Of a stretch of DNA of 64,000 nt, positions 8,805 to 18,149 are shown piece by piece. A model generated the notes under the pieces. The model did no database searches. It saw nothing but the letters and a program-made list of their open reading frames with translations, and was not told where the DNA came from. Every line of letters starts with the position of its first letter. Position 1 is the first letter of the stretch. The DNA comes from Clostridiales bacterium (GTDB lineage: Bacteria > Bacillota > Clostridia > Oscillospirales > Ruminococcaceae). The translations under genes were made by a program, and so were the position numbers. The stretch is from the NCBI GenBank assembly GCA_003150405.1, contig QAMM01000006.1, forward strand, positions 62,001 through 126,000. The letters are read 5' to 3'.

Positions 8805-9329
8805 TTATGATCCCGGCGGCAGCCACTTGAGCACTCCCTGCAATTTCCGTACCAGCAGGTGGGCAATCACTCCGGTCAGAATACCCGTCGCCGTCCCTGA
8901 AAGCAGGAGCACGGGAAAATATCCCCACACCGCCCCGGAACCGAGCGTAACTGTTGCCGCTGCAAGCTGGCCGATGTTGTGGAATACGCCGCCTGCCGCA
9001 CTCACGCCCACGACGCCAAAGCAGCGCAGCCGGAGGAGCAGGCACATCATGCCAAAGCTCAGCAGGCCGCCGCACAGGCTGTAAAATAAGCTGTTGAGGT
9101 CCCCAAACAGCAGCCCGGTCAGCAGAATGCGTGTGAGGTTGATAAGCAGCGCGTACCGCATTCCAAACAGATAAAGCGCCGCCAAAACTGCAATGTTCGC
9201 AAGCCCCGGTTTCACTCCGGGCGCCGCTGTCAGCGGCGGGATCAGCCGTTCCAGGTAGGAGATTGCCATCGCAAACACAGCAAACAGCGCGCAAAGGCTC
9301 ACCATTTTTGCGGTGCCGCGCCCGTTCAC
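8805..9329 (-). CDS. Gx transporter family membrane protein (EetB-like)
   Basis: 174 residues, start GTG 9329-9327 overlapping the NusG-II stop by four bases. Five or six hydrophobic helices with conserved LERLIPP, PGVKPGLANI and FHNIGQL segments. This family is often labelled heptaprenyl diphosphate synthase component I but looks like an ECF-type S component. In Listeria and lactobacilli a homologous pair (EetA/EetB) belongs to the flavin-based extracellular electron transfer locus. Here it is next to the NusG-II gene and divergent from apbE, which supports that link. Exact role unproven. Confidence 0.82.
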   Translation of the reverse strand: MNGRGTAKMVSLCALFAVFAMAISYLERLIPPLTAAPGVKPGLANIAVLAALYLFGMRYALLINLTRILLTGLLFGDLNSLFYSLCGGLLSFGMMCLLLRLRCFGVVGVSAAGGVFHNIGQLAAATVTLGSGAVWGYFPVLLLSGTATGILTGVIAHLLVRKLQGVLKWLPPGS

Positions 9330-9688
9330 GACGCCACCGCGTCGTAAGACGCGCCTCCGCCGGTAATTTCCACCACAATCCGGTGCGGCAGGCAGACAAT
9401 GCTCTCGCCGCTGTGTGCAATCCGGCCCTGGTAAACGCACTGCCGTCCGGCGCAGTTCGCCTCTTCCATCCGCACCGTACTGCCCTCTAGAACTACTAGG
9501 TTGTGCGCCCCCTCCTGGTCAATGGGGATTCTCCGGTCCTCATCCAACGGGTAACTTCCGTAAGGCGCGCCGTCTACCGTAATTACAACCGTGGTTCCGG
9601 CACTCTGGGAAAAGCCCACGGCAAACCAGCCGCCAAATCCGGCCAGCAGCAGGCAGAGAATGAGCACAACATCCGCCTTTTTTACCAT
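9326..9688 (-). CDS. NusG domain II-containing exported protein (EetA-like)
   Basis: 120 residues from ATG 9688-9686 with AGGAGG eight bases upstream. One N-terminal membrane helix (VVLILCLLLAGFGGWFAV) is followed by an outward NusG-II beta domain with EEANCAGRQCVYQGRI, the paired cysteines and CLPHRIVVEI typical of this family. Coupled to the Gx-transporter gene by a GTGA overlap. It lies 88 bases from the divergent apbE gene. The combination suggests a flavin/quinone electron-transfer module, but no Ndh2, PplA or FMN-binding substrate protein is present in the window. Confidence 0.85.
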   Translation of the reverse strand: MVKKADVVLILCLLLAGFGGWFAVGFSQSAGTTVVITVDGAPYGSYPLDEDRRIPIDQEGAHNLVVLEGSTVRMEEANCAGRQCVYQGRIAHSGESIVCLPHRIVVEITGGGASYDAVAS

Positions 9689-9776
9689 ACGCCTTTCCTC
9701 CTGTTCAATGGATTTGACATTTTCCCCCAAACCGCCGATAATAATATAGATACCATCCACACAAAGGGGAGAGATT

Positions 9777-10781
9777 TTGAAACACCTGTTGTCCCTGCTC
9801 AGCGCAGCCGTCCTGTCCGCAGTTATCCTGCTGTCCGGCTGTGCCGCGCCCCAACCCATTTCCAAAACCGGGTTTTGTCTTAATACCACCTGCACCGTCA
9901 CATTGTATGACACCGAGGACGAAGCCTTGCTCGACGGCGCTTTTGCGCGGATTGAGCACTACGAAAACCTCTTCAGTAAAACGGTGGAGGGGAGTGACAT
10001 CTCCCGCATCAATCAGGCTGAAGGCGCCCCGGTCGCCGTCGACCCGGAAACGGCGGAGCTGCTCCGTGCCGCCATCAGCTATTCCGAGCTCACCGGCGGT
10101 AAATTTGACGTGACCATCGGCCGGGTCAGCAGCCTGTGGGATTTCACTTCGGAATCCCCGGTTCCTCCCTCCAAAGAAGAAGTCGCGGAAGCGCTTGCCA
10201 CTGTCGGTTCTCAAAATCTTTCGGTAGAGGGTAATACCGTCACCGTCCCAGCCGGTACTCAGCTTGATTTGGGCGGTATCGCCAAAGGGTACATTGCTGA
10301 CCGTGTTGCGGATTATCTCCGGGAAAACGGGGTGGAGCGGGCCATTATCAACCTTGGCGGCAACGTCCTCACCATCGGCGGCAAGTCGGATTCCCAGCCC
10401 TGGAAGGTAGGCATCCAGCAGCCTTTTGCCAGCCATAGCAGCATCATCGGTTCGGTCAGCGTGTCGGACTGGTCGGTTGTTACCTCCGGTATTTATGAGC
10501 GCTGCTTTACCTATGAAGGGGCGTTTTACCACCATATTCTGGATCCACAGACCGGCTATCCAGTCGCGAACGGCCTTCAGGCAGTCACCATCCTCTCCGA
10601 ATCCTCCGCCACGGCGGATGCCCTGAGCACCGCCTCTTTCCTGCTCGGCGCGGATGAGGCGAAAGCTCTTATCGAATCTCTGCCGGATACCGAGGCCATC
10701 TTCATCACTCTGGACGGATCGGTCGAAACCACCTCTGGCATCGGTACACAGATTCCGTTTGAACAAAAAGCGCTGGTGTAG
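9777..10781 (+). CDS. apbE: FAD:protein FMN transferase, ApbE lipoprotein
   Basis: 334 residues, TTG start at 9777 after GGGGAG. N-terminal lipoprotein signal ending LLSGC (Cys ~22). The enzyme attaches FMN from FAD to Thr/Ser of target flavoproteins outside the membrane. Family motifs: DISRINQAEG, SSLWDF, DLGGIAKGYIAD near 165, INLGGNVLTIGG, HHILDPQTGYPV with the conserved His/Asp, and ATADALSTASFLLG. Length fits ApbE. Its acceptor flavoprotein is not in the window. Divergent from the NusG-II/Gx pair, which suggests a shared electron-transfer role. Confidence 0.95.
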   Translation: MKHLLSLLSAAVLSAVILLSGCAAPQPISKTGFCLNTTCTVTLYDTEDEALLDGAFARIEHYENLFSKTVEGSDISRINQAEGAPVAVDPETAELLRAAISYSELTGGKFDVTIGRVSSLWDFTSESPVPPSKEEVAEALATVGSQNLSVEGNTVTVPAGTQLDLGGIAKGYIADRVADYLRENGVERAIINLGGNVLTIGGKSDSQPWKVGIQQPFASHSSIIGSVSVSDWSVVTSGIYERCFTYEGAFYHHILDPQTGYPVANGLQAVTILSESSATADALSTASFLLGADEAKALIESLPDTEAIFITLDGSVETTSGIGTQIPFEQKALV

Positions 10782-10856
10782 CCGTCTGCTGTGTTCCCAT
10801 AAACTGCCGGGGCGCTCCATAAAGCCGGGAGCAGCGCGCCCCCGGCATGTATTACC

Positions 10857-10887
10857 AGCCTTGCCGCTTTTGCAGCAGGGCTTTTTT
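10857..10887 (+). terminator. apbE terminator
   Basis: AGCCTTGC (10857-10864) pairs with GCAGGGCT (10875-10882, one wobble) followed by a T-run. The remaining 175 bases to feoA hold no other gene. Confidence 0.7.
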
Positions 10888-11061
10888 GCTGTAATAACCA
10901 AATTATACGGGATCCCGCCCTGCCTGTCAATTTTCCGGCTTTTCCAGTTGATTACCTGCCGCCCGTCAAAAAAAGAGGCATGATGCGCCGGCTTGTCACA
11001 TAAAGTGCAGTAGAAGGGGAGACATCCTCTGCAATTTCAAGGACAGGAAGGAAAAGATGGC

Positions 11062-11343
11062 ATGAAACACAAGCCAAATTCCCCCACAACCCTGGGTGAG
11101 CTGGGCGTCGGCCAGCAGGCGGTTGTTGTCGGCGTCAATGCAACCGGCGCCATGAAACGCCGCCTCGTGGATATGGGCGTCCTCCCCGGTACCGGTGTTT
11201 TGGTGCGCAGAATCGCCCCGCTGGGGGATCCCATCCAAATCCGTCTCCGCGGGTATGACCTTCTCATCCGCGGCAGCGAAGCGCGCAGCATTCTCATTCG
11301 CACCACTGCGCCGCTGAGGGGAGGAACGCGGAGTGGCTCTTAA
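11062..11343 (+). CDS. feoA: Ferrous iron transport protein A
   Basis: 93 residues of the SH3-like FeoA domain: TLGELGVGQQAVVVGV, the hallmark MKRRLVDMGVLPGT, then DPIQIRLRGYDLLIRGSEAR. FeoA stimulates FeoB-dependent Fe(II) uptake at the membrane. feoB starts 11 bases before the feoA stop, so the two are translationally coupled. No Fur box could be identified confidently upstream. Confidence 0.95.
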   Translation: MKHKPNSPTTLGELGVGQQAVVVGVNATGAMKRRLVDMGVLPGTGVLVRRIAPLGDPIQIRLRGYDLLIRGSEARSILIRTTAPLRGGTRSGS

Positions 11344-13354
11344 AATCGCCCTTGTCGGCAATCCGAACAGTGGTAAGACCTCACTCTTCAACCGCCTGAC
11401 CGGATCCAACCAGTACGTCGGCAACTGGCCGGGGGTTACGGTGGAGAAAAAGACAGGTTTTACGGCGGACAAATCCTGCGAAATTGTCGATCTGCCTGGC
11501 GTTTATTCGCTGTCGCCCTATACCATGGAGGAAATTATCACCCGGGATTTTATCCTTGACCAGCATCCTGACGCCATCATCAATATTATCGACGGCTCCA
11601 ACATCGAACGCAATCTCTATCTCACGCTGCAAACGCTGGAGCTTTCCATCCCCACCGTCATCGCCGTCAATATGATGGATCAGGTTCGCGCACGCGGCGG
11701 CGATGTCGACTGCATCCGGCTTTCCAAATTGCTTGGCGTCCCAGTCGTTCCCATCTCCGCCAAAACCGGCAGCCACATCGACGAGCTCCTCTCTGTCGCT
11801 GCCGCATTGGCCGCCGGCCGCCAACCGGCCGCCCCCATTGTTTGTTACGATTCTGCGGCGCAAAATATGCTCAACGAGGTTGCTTCCCTCCTCGCCAATG
11901 CCTGCGGGGAAGGGGAGCGGCTGTTCTTTTACGCGGGCAAGCTGGTTGAACAGGACAGCGCAGCCATCGCAAGGCTGAAACTCTCCCAGAGCTGTATCCG
12001 TCAAATTGACCGGGCGGTGGAGCGTTACACCGCCCGTACTCCGCACGGCGACCGCGCAGTTGTCATGGCGGATATCCGCTACCGCTTCATTGAATCGCTG
12101 GTACACGCCGCAGTTCGTAAACCGCCGCGGGAAGGCCGCCCTACCGTGACCGACCGGATTGACCGCGTCCTCACCAACCGCCTGCTCGCCCTCCCCATTT
12201 TTTTCGGCGTCATCTTCCTTATGTTTGGGCTTACTTTCGGCCCGGTGGGGAATTTCCTCAAACGCTGCGTCGAATTTTTGTTTGTCGATGTCCTTACCCC
12301 TGCTGTGGAAAAACTTCTTCTTGTTGCCAACGCGCCGGACTGGACCTATGGCCTTCTGGCGGATGCGGTCCTCGGCGGCGTCGGTACCATTCTCACCTTT
12401 GTTCCGCAAATTCTGCTGCTTTTTCTGTGCCTCTCTTTTTTGGAGGACAGCGGCTATATGGCCCGCGCCGCCTTTATCATGGATAAGATGATGCGCCGGT
12501 TCGGGCTTTCCGGCAAATCCTTCATCCCCATGCTCATGGGGTTCGGCTGTACCACCCCAGCGGTCATGGCGGCCCGTTCGCTGGAAAACCAAAAGGACCG
12601 CAGCCTTACCATCATGCTCACCCCCTTTATGTCCTGCGGTGCGCGTATGCCCATTTACGCCCTGTTTGCTGGGGTGTTTTTCCCGGAGGATCAGGGTGTT
12701 GTTGTGTGCAGCCTCTACCTCCTCGGCATGGCGGCCGCCATGCTCAGCGGTGTTGTGCTGAGCAAGACGCTTTTCCGCGGCGTCTTTTCTCCTTTCGTAC
12801 TGGAACTGCCGCAGTACCATCTTCCGTCACTCCGCTCCATCCTGCTGCGCACCTGGGAAAAGGGCAGGGGCTTTCTCGTCAAAGCAGGCACCATCATCTT
12901 TGCAATGAGTGTCGTCGTCTGGTTTCTCCAGAATTTCGATCTCTCCCTGCGTATGGTCGCCGACGGTGGGGACAGCATCCTCGGCCGGTTCGGCCGCCTG
13001 GTTGCCCCTGCTCTCTCTCCGCTCGGCTTCGGTACCTGGCAGGCCGCAGTTTCGCTGCTGGCTGGCCTCGTCGCCAAAGAAAGCGTTGTCAGCACCATGA
13101 ACGTCCTGTACGGCATGGCGGGCGGAACCGTTTCTGGGGTGCTGTCACAGGTGTTCACACCGCTTTCCGCCTACGCCTTTATGGCGTTTACCTTGTTGTA
13201 TATGCCCTGTATTTCAGCCTTTGCCACCATTCGCCGGGAGATGAACAGTTTGAAATGGGCAGCCGGCGCCGCCCTTTATCAGACCGGCGTTGCCTATTTC
13301 ACCGCCCTGCTTGTTTACCAGATTGGCTCGCTTTTGATGAGGTTTTTCGCATGA
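11333..13354 (+). CDS. feoB: Ferrous iron transporter FeoB
   Basis: 673 residues, GTG start at 11333 with GAGGGGAGGA upstream. N-terminal GTPase: G1 GNPNSGKTS, G2 Thr in PGVTVEKK, G3 DLPGVYSL, G4 NMMD. Then the helical GDI region and about eight membrane helices with the Gate motifs GCTTPAVMAAR (the conserved Cys of the first Gate region) and the second repeat near PQYHLPSLRSIL. Imports Fe(II). Operon order feoA-feoB-Cys-rich protein; the next start overlaps the stop as ATGA. Confidence 0.97.
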   Translation: MALKIALVGNPNSGKTSLFNRLTGSNQYVGNWPGVTVEKKTGFTADKSCEIVDLPGVYSLSPYTMEEIITRDFILDQHPDAIINIIDGSNIERNLYLTLQTLELSIPTVIAVNMMDQVRARGGDVDCIRLSKLLGVPVVPISAKTGSHIDELLSVAAALAAGRQPAAPIVCYDSAAQNMLNEVASLLANACGEGERLFFYAGKLVEQDSAAIARLKLSQSCIRQIDRAVERYTARTPHGDRAVVMADIRYRFIESLVHAAVRKPPREGRPTVTDRIDRVLTNRLLALPIFFGVIFLMFGLTFGPVGNFLKRCVEFLFVDVLTPAVEKLLLVANAPDWTYGLLADAVLGGVGTILTFVPQILLLFLCLSFLEDSGYMARAAFIMDKMMRRFGLSGKSFIPMLMGFGCTTPAVMAARSLENQKDRSLTIMLTPFMSCGARMPIYALFAGVFFPEDQGVVVCSLYLLGMAAAMLSGVVLSKTLFRGVFSPFVLELPQYHLPSLRSILLRTWEKGRGFLVKAGTIIFAMSVVVWFLQNFDLSLRMVADGGDSILGRFGRLVAPALSPLGFGTWQAAVSLLAGLVAKESVVSTMNVLYGMAGGTVSGVLSQVFTPLSAYAFMAFTLLYMPCISAFATIRREMNSLKWAAGAALYQTGVAYFTALLVYQIGSLLMRFFA

Positions 13355-13515
13355 ATGTTGCCGTTGTTGTTTTCTGTATCCTGCTCCTTGCAGCGTCGTT
13401 TGCCTTTGTTGTCTGCACCATCGTCCGGCAGCTCCGTGGTCAGGGGTGTGCAGGGTGTCCCTCCCGGCAGGCGTCCTGTGGAAAAAGCCGCATCTGTCCT
13501 GAAAAAAGGAATTGA
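13351..13515 (+). CDS. FeoB-associated Cys-rich membrane protein
   Basis: 54 residues starting at the ATG that overlaps the feoB stop. One membrane helix (VAVVVFCILLLAASFAFVVC) followed by a short tail with CAGCPS...SCGKS...CP, the pattern of the small FeoB-associated Cys-rich (FeoC-like) proteins common in Clostridia. It may help receive or sense Fe(II). Too short for many gene finders; context makes it convincing. Confidence 0.85.
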   Translation: MNVAVVVFCILLLAASFAFVVCTIVRQLRGQGCAGCPSRQASCGKSRICPEKRN

Positions 13516-13910
13516 TTTCGGCCCTAATTCCTGTTTTTTCTATGTTTTGAAACAATTTTCTCCCGCATTCTTGTGGATCTTGCCGTCTGTATTTTTATGG
13601 ACGGTATGTTACAATGATGTAAACATTTCCCCGCCGTATGGGTTATGTACTAGGCGGGCTGGAGGACTGCTCCATCCCGCGTTCTTTCATTTTTGCGCTT
13701 TGCTTTCCGGATTATGGGCAATTCACCGGCGGATTCCTCCGCCCGGGAGCAGTTTTGTTCTAAAACGCCGTTGCCCGGCGGAATGGGCAGCAGCCTTTCT
13801 TCGCTGTCCGTCCGTTGATTCGGCGTCCTGGAATCTGCGCGTGCGCATTTCACATTGCCTGTCCCCTTGCCTTTGCAGGGTGCCTAAAAATATAAGAAAG
13901 GAAGAGTCTT
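13516..13910. other. Intergenic region upstream of the ABC transporter
   Basis: Nearly 400 bases without a supported gene. An extended -10 element (TGTTACAAT near 13608-13615) could start the downstream unit. No riboswitch recognised. Confidence 0.35.
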
Positions 13911-13967
13911 ATGAAAAAAACAATCCTGAATTTGACAACATCACAAAGGAGGGCCGCAGCAAAATAG
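13911..13967 (+). CDS. Possible 18-residue leader peptide
   Basis: ATG 13911 is preceded by AAAGGAAGAG at good distance and opens an 18-codon frame (MKKTILNLTTSQRRAAAK) ending in TAG 23 bases before the ABC transporter start. Strong ribosome site and position suggest a leader or regulatory peptide, but it may be chance. No attenuator hairpin was identified. Confidence 0.4.
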   Translation: MKKTILNLTTSQRRAAAK

Positions 13968-13989
13968 CCCTCCCATTTCAGGAGGATTT

Positions 13990-15741
13990 ATGATACGGTT
14001 CAACAACAAAACCAAAACAAGGCTTCAAAAATTTTTGTCCTATTACAAACCTTACCGCAAGATATTTGCAGTAGACATGCTGTTTGCGGTGCTTTCCGCC
14101 GCTGTCATGCTGGTGTTTCCGCTTCTCTCCGGCTACATCACCGGAGAGGTGCTCAAGGAGTGGAACAGCGCCACCCTCAGCCGCCTGCTGGTCGCGGGCG
14201 CCGTTATGCTGCTGCTCATTGTCCTGAGGGTCGTCGCCAATGTGACCTATGCCCATTGGGGACATGCCATGGGCGCAAAGATGGAAGGGGACATGCGGGA
14301 TGACCTGCTCCGCCACTACGAAAAACTCTCGTTCCACTATTTTGCCCGCAACAGCGTCGGTAAAATGATGACCCTCATCACCAACGACCTTACCAATATG
14401 ACCGAGCTGTTTCATCACGGCCCGGAGGATTTGGTCATGACCGTCATCAAATTTTTCGGCGCCTTTTTCATCCTCATTCAAATCAACGTTCCGCTGACTC
14501 TGATTGTCTTTGCCGTCTTTCCGCTGCTCTGCTTCAACGCCGTTTATACCGATAAAAAGATGCAGAAGGCGCTCCTGCGTTCCAAAAGCCTGCTCGGTGA
14601 TATGAACGAGCAGCTGGAGGATACTCTGGCAGGCATCCGCACCGTCAAGGCGTTTGGCAGCGAGCAGGCTGAATTTGAAAAATTCAGCCGCAGAAACCGC
14701 GCCTATGTCTATAGCCTCTGCCATTTTTATAAGGTCGAAGCACGCTTTTATGAGGTTGTGGAGTCCTATCCGCAGCTCCTCATTATGCTGGTCGTGGTTT
14801 GCGGCGCGCTGCTTATGGGCAGTGCGGTCGACCTGCCCGTGCTAATCACCTTTCTGCTCTATGTCAGCTGCCTTTCCGAGCCTATCCACACCATTCTGAA
14901 TTTTATGGGCCTTTATGAGCGGGGCGTGGCGAGCTTTAAACGCTTTATGGAGGTCATGGAGCTGGAGCCGGCGGTTGCTGACCTTCCGGGCGCTCAGAAC
15001 CTTGGACGCGTCCAGGGTTGCGTCGTGCTGGAACAGGTTTCTTTCCGTTATCCGGATGGCAGCGAAAATGTGCTGGAGAACGTCTCGCTGAAAATCGCCC
15101 CCGGTGAAAAACTGGCAGTTGTCGGTTCCTCCGGCATTGGCAAAAGCACCCTCAGCTACCTGCTCGCCCGGTTTTATGACGTCACCTCCGGCAGCGTCAA
15201 AATTGATGGAAACGACGTCCGCAGCCTTACCCTTGCGTCTCTGCGGGAAAACATCGGCATTGTCCAGCAGGAGGTCACCATCTTTTCTGGCACCATTCGG
15301 GAAAATATCGCCTATGGACTGCCGGAGGCCAGCTCTGCGGCGGTCGAACAGGCTGCTGTTCTCGCAGGCGCCCATGAGTTTGTTACCCGCCTGGAAAATG
15401 GGTATGATACCGTTGTCGGCACCAAGGGCATCACCCTTTCGGGCGGCCAGCGGCAGCGTATCAGTCTGGCGCGGGTGTTTCTCAAAAATCCGCCCATTCT
15501 CATTTTGGATGAGGCCACCAGTGCGCTGGACAGCGAGACTGAACGGAATATCCAAACGGCGCTCGACCAGCTTATGTCCGGGCGCACGTCCGTCGTCATT
15601 GCACATCGCCTTTCCACCATTCGGAATGCTGACCGGATTGTCGTCCTCAAGGACAAGCAAATCTGTGAACAGGGAACCCATCCGGAGCTGCTTCAGAAAA
15701 ACGGGGAATACGCCCGCCTTTATCGTATGGCACTGGCTTAA
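13990..15741 (+). CDS. ABC exporter half-transporter (membrane domain fused to ATPase)
   Basis: 583 residues, ATG 13990 after CAGGAGG. Residues 1-320 form a six-helix type-1 exporter domain; residues 335-583 are the ATPase with Walker A GSSGIGKST (~383), Q-loop IVQQEVTIFSG, signature LSGGQRQRI, Walker B ILILDEATSALD and switch His in VIAHRLST. Closest in style to MsbA/LmrA-like multidrug or lipid exporters. There is no second half-transporter next door, so it probably works as a homodimer. Substrate unknown. Confidence 0.93.
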   Translation: MIRFNNKTKTRLQKFLSYYKPYRKIFAVDMLFAVLSAAVMLVFPLLSGYITGEVLKEWNSATLSRLLVAGAVMLLLIVLRVVANVTYAHWGHAMGAKMEGDMRDDLLRHYEKLSFHYFARNSVGKMMTLITNDLTNMTELFHHGPEDLVMTVIKFFGAFFILIQINVPLTLIVFAVFPLLCFNAVYTDKKMQKALLRSKSLLGDMNEQLEDTLAGIRTVKAFGSEQAEFEKFSRRNRAYVYSLCHFYKVEARFYEVVESYPQLLIMLVVVCGALLMGSAVDLPVLITFLLYVSCLSEPIHTILNFMGLYERGVASFKRFMEVMELEPAVADLPGAQNLGRVQGCVVLEQVSFRYPDGSENVLENVSLKIAPGEKLAVVGSSGIGKSTLSYLLARFYDVTSGSVKIDGNDVRSLTLASLRENIGIVQQEVTIFSGTIRENIAYGLPEASSAAVEQAAVLAGAHEFVTRLENGYDTVVGTKGITLSGGQRQRISLARVFLKNPPILILDEATSALDSETERNIQTALDQLMSGRTSVVIAHRLSTIRNADRIVVLKDKQICEQGTHPELLQKNGEYARLYRMALA

Positions 15742-16148
15742 CGGATATTCCAAAAGCAAAAGCGGGAACGGCGCACTGCCCCTGACAGGCCGCCTGAATC
15801 CGAAATCACTGCGCTTTTGCGCGGCGTTTAAGGCGGCCTATATTGAATCGCCGTGCTTTGGTGCTGCGGCCGTTTGCTTTGCTCGGATAAAGCTCTTGCT
15901 TCGCCGTGGATCTGGCTGCACCACTCCGGTTCCAAAACGGCTTATGGAAACCACCAGCAGTCCATTGTTCTCATCTGCCGACCGAATCGGGTTCCTTCGA
16001 AAGAGGGTGTCCAATGTGCCGCGTCGCTTAAAGAGGACGGGATGCGGCTGGTTTTCTGCTTTCACAGTTACAAAAGCAACACCCATTATTTGTTTATATC
16101 ACCGGGCGTTTATTCATGCTTCGGCGAACCATCCTTACCCATAAAAAT
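15742..16148. other. Gene-free stretch
   Basis: About 400 bases after the ABC transporter gene. Overlapping short frames on both strands lack ribosome sites and family features. Nothing supported. Confidence 0.5.
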
Positions 16149-16185
16149 AAAAAGCCTGGGATGTATGAAACATCCCAGGCTTTTT
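16149..16185. terminator. Bidirectional terminator between ABC transporter and NUDIX genes
   Basis: AAAAAGCCTGGGATG (16149-16163) and its exact complement (16171-16185) form a 15-bp stem with a seven-base loop; A- and T-runs flank it so it can act on both convergent units. Confidence 0.9.
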
Positions 16186-16258
16186 ATTGGGAGAAACGGC
16201 GCGGTGGGGGAGCGCCTTCCTTTGGTATCATTCCGGTTTATTTGATCCTAATCCGCAT

Positions 16259-16723
16259 TTATTTTAAAAGATTTACCCAGTGCCCGCCTTCCCGGTGCAG
16301 GCAGTGCTCGCTGACCCCTTCGTCCAGAAACAACCGGAACATGTAGGTCATACCGCTGGCGAGCGGCAGACTTTCCAGTTCGCTTATCTTCACCCAGCTC
16401 ATCTCGCCTTCCTCAGAAGAAATTAGTTCCCCTTCAAAATGGCAGGTCTTGTAGCAAAGCACAACATAACGGGCACCCTCCTCGTTGATCCACTGCTTGA
16501 CCCCGCACAACTGCGGCTGGGAAATCCGCAGCCCGGTTTCCTCCTGAATTTCGCGGATAACAGCGTCGGTAAAATCCTCTGCCGGCTCAACGTGTCCGCC
16601 CGGAAAGGTCACGCCGCCCCAGTCCGGATCCACCCGGTGCTGAACCAGCACATTGCCCTCGTTGTCGTAAACCATGCACATATTTGTAAAAATTGCCTTT
16701 TCATATCGTTCCAATGTCAACAT
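16259..16723 (-). CDS. NUDIX hydrolase, MutT/8-oxo-dGTP diphosphatase-like
   Basis: 154 residues. The NUDIX box is complete: GGHVEPAEDFTDAVIREIQEETGL, residues ~42-65, with the REIQEE metal ligands. The sequence WGGVTFPGGHVE and C-terminal FRLFLDEG resemble small MutT-type 8-oxo-dGTP diphosphatases, which would cleanse the nucleotide pool; other nucleoside diphosphate derivatives are possible. The ribosome site is weak (ACAGG before ATG 16723). Confidence 0.9.
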   Translation of the reverse strand: MLTLERYEKAIFTNMCMVYDNEGNVLVQHRVDPDWGGVTFPGGHVEPAEDFTDAVIREIQEETGLRISQPQLCGVKQWINEEGARYVVLCYKTCHFEGELISSEEGEMSWVKISELESLPLASGMTYMFRLFLDEGVSEHCLHREGGHWVNLLK

Positions 16724-16745
16724 CCTGTCTGAAAATTACTTGAAA

Positions 16746-16988
16746 CAGGCCAGCCGCCGCTTATACTTTGCGGCAGCTGGCCTGTATGACGCCGGTGCAG
16801 CAGCCTTTGTGCAAAGCTGCGGTATCCCAAAAATCAAACACCTGCCTCCAAGTGCAGGTCATATCCTGCAAAAGCCTTTGACATAGGGGGCGGATAATCC
16901 TGAATGCTCTCCCACAGCGTAGGCTGTCGTCCCATAAGTTCTGTTTGCGACTTCACGATTGTATCTTCTTCGCAAACGTCTTTGCGAA
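16746..16988. other. Hairpin-rich interval between nadA and the NUDIX gene
   Basis: Three inverted repeats: CAGGCCAGC...GCTGGCCTG at about 16747-16785, ACCTGC...GCAGGT near 16840-16860, and an exact TTCGCAAA-cgtc-TTTGCGAA at 16969-16988. None has a strong T-run. They may process or stop the nadA transcript; no gene is seen. Confidence 0.4.
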
Positions 16989-17022
16989 ATGCAGCCAGGA
17001 CAACAGGGGAATAGAGTGTCCG

Positions 17023-17931
17023 CTAGCCCAGCCGAATCATTTCATCAATGGCGTGTTTTGCCTTCAGCCGCAGCTCTTCCTCCAGCTCAATAACCCGTCC
17101 TCCGGCGCCTGTCAGCGCTTTTTTTACATCCAGCAGGGTGGTGATACGCATATCCGGGCACATCAGGTTTTTAGTGAGCAAATAGTAGTTCATCTCCGGC
17201 CGCTTGATGGAAAGATAGTCGCAGATGCTCTTTTCAGTCCCAATGATGCACGGCTCATCGTGCTCCAGCGCATATTGGATAATCGCCGCCGTCGATCCAA
17301 TTACGTCGGCGTGCCGGAGTACCTCTGCCGGCAGCTCAGGATGCATCAGCACCTTTGCCTCCGGATGTGCCTGAATCGCTTTCAGACATTCCTCCTCGGT
17401 GATTTTCCCGTGTACCGGGCACATGCCGTCCCACAGGATAATGTTCTTTTCCGGCAGCATTTTTTTGACATATCCGCCCAAATTCTGATCTGGAATAAAT
17501 AAAATATCTTTCTGCGGCAGCTTCTTTACAATTTCCAACGCGCTGGACGAGGTCACGCAAACATCCGCCACCGCCTTCAGTTCGGTGGTCGTGTTGACAT
17601 AAGCTACAACCGCATGATCCGGGTGTTCTTTCCGGTAGGCAAGCACCCGCTCCGGCGAAATCTGCTCCGCCATCGGGCAGGTTGCGTCCGGGCTTGCCAG
17701 TACCACCTTTTTTTCCGGCGAGAGGATTTTTACCGTGTCCGCCATAAAGCCGACGCCGCACATGACAACGGTCGGCTGGCTGAGCTTGGTTGCCGCCACA
17801 CTCAGTGCAAAGGAATCCCCCGTCACATCCGCGATTTCAAGAATTTCCGGTGCCTGGTAGCTGTGCGCCACAATGGCAGCGTCTGTCTCCCGTTTCAGGG
17901 TCAGTATTTCCTGCTGTAAATCAGAAAGCAT
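17023..17931 (-). CDS. nadA: Quinolinate synthase
   Basis: 302 residues, ATG 17931 with GAGGAG nine bases upstream. Condenses iminoaspartate with dihydroxyacetone phosphate to quinolinate in de novo NAD synthesis. The three [4Fe-4S] ligands are visible: Cys85 (ATCPMAE), Cys171 (DGMCPVHG) and Cys258 (LMCPDM). Substrate motifs AHSYQAPEI, GDSFALS, YVNTTTELKA and MHPELP fit the family. Usual partners nadB and nadC are absent from the window, so it is an isolated nadA; the salvage genes lie 34 kb away. Confidence 0.97.
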   Translation of the reverse strand: MLSDLQQEILTLKRETDAAIVAHSYQAPEILEIADVTGDSFALSVAATKLSQPTVVMCGVGFMADTVKILSPEKKVVLASPDATCPMAEQISPERVLAYRKEHPDHAVVAYVNTTTELKAVADVCVTSSSALEIVKKLPQKDILFIPDQNLGGYVKKMLPEKNIILWDGMCPVHGKITEEECLKAIQAHPEAKVLMHPELPAEVLRHADVIGSTAAIIQYALEHDEPCIIGTEKSICDYLSIKRPEMNYYLLTKNLMCPDMRITTLLDVKKALTGAGGRVIELEEELRLKAKHAIDEMIRLG

Positions 17932-18149
17932 ATTGTCTATCTCCTCGTTTGATTGATCCGCTCCATCCCCAGGAGCGTAAATTCATATAGAATCCATAGG
18001 AAATCATTTTTATCATAACATGTTTCACGCAAAAGTCAAGCCGGAGCCTCCTTTTTTAAGGGCGGTGTCACTGCATTTTTGACACGGTCCGGCAAAATTC
18101 GCCGGATTTTGCAGCTTGGATGGGTAAAACCGGGGAAACTCGTCCATTT

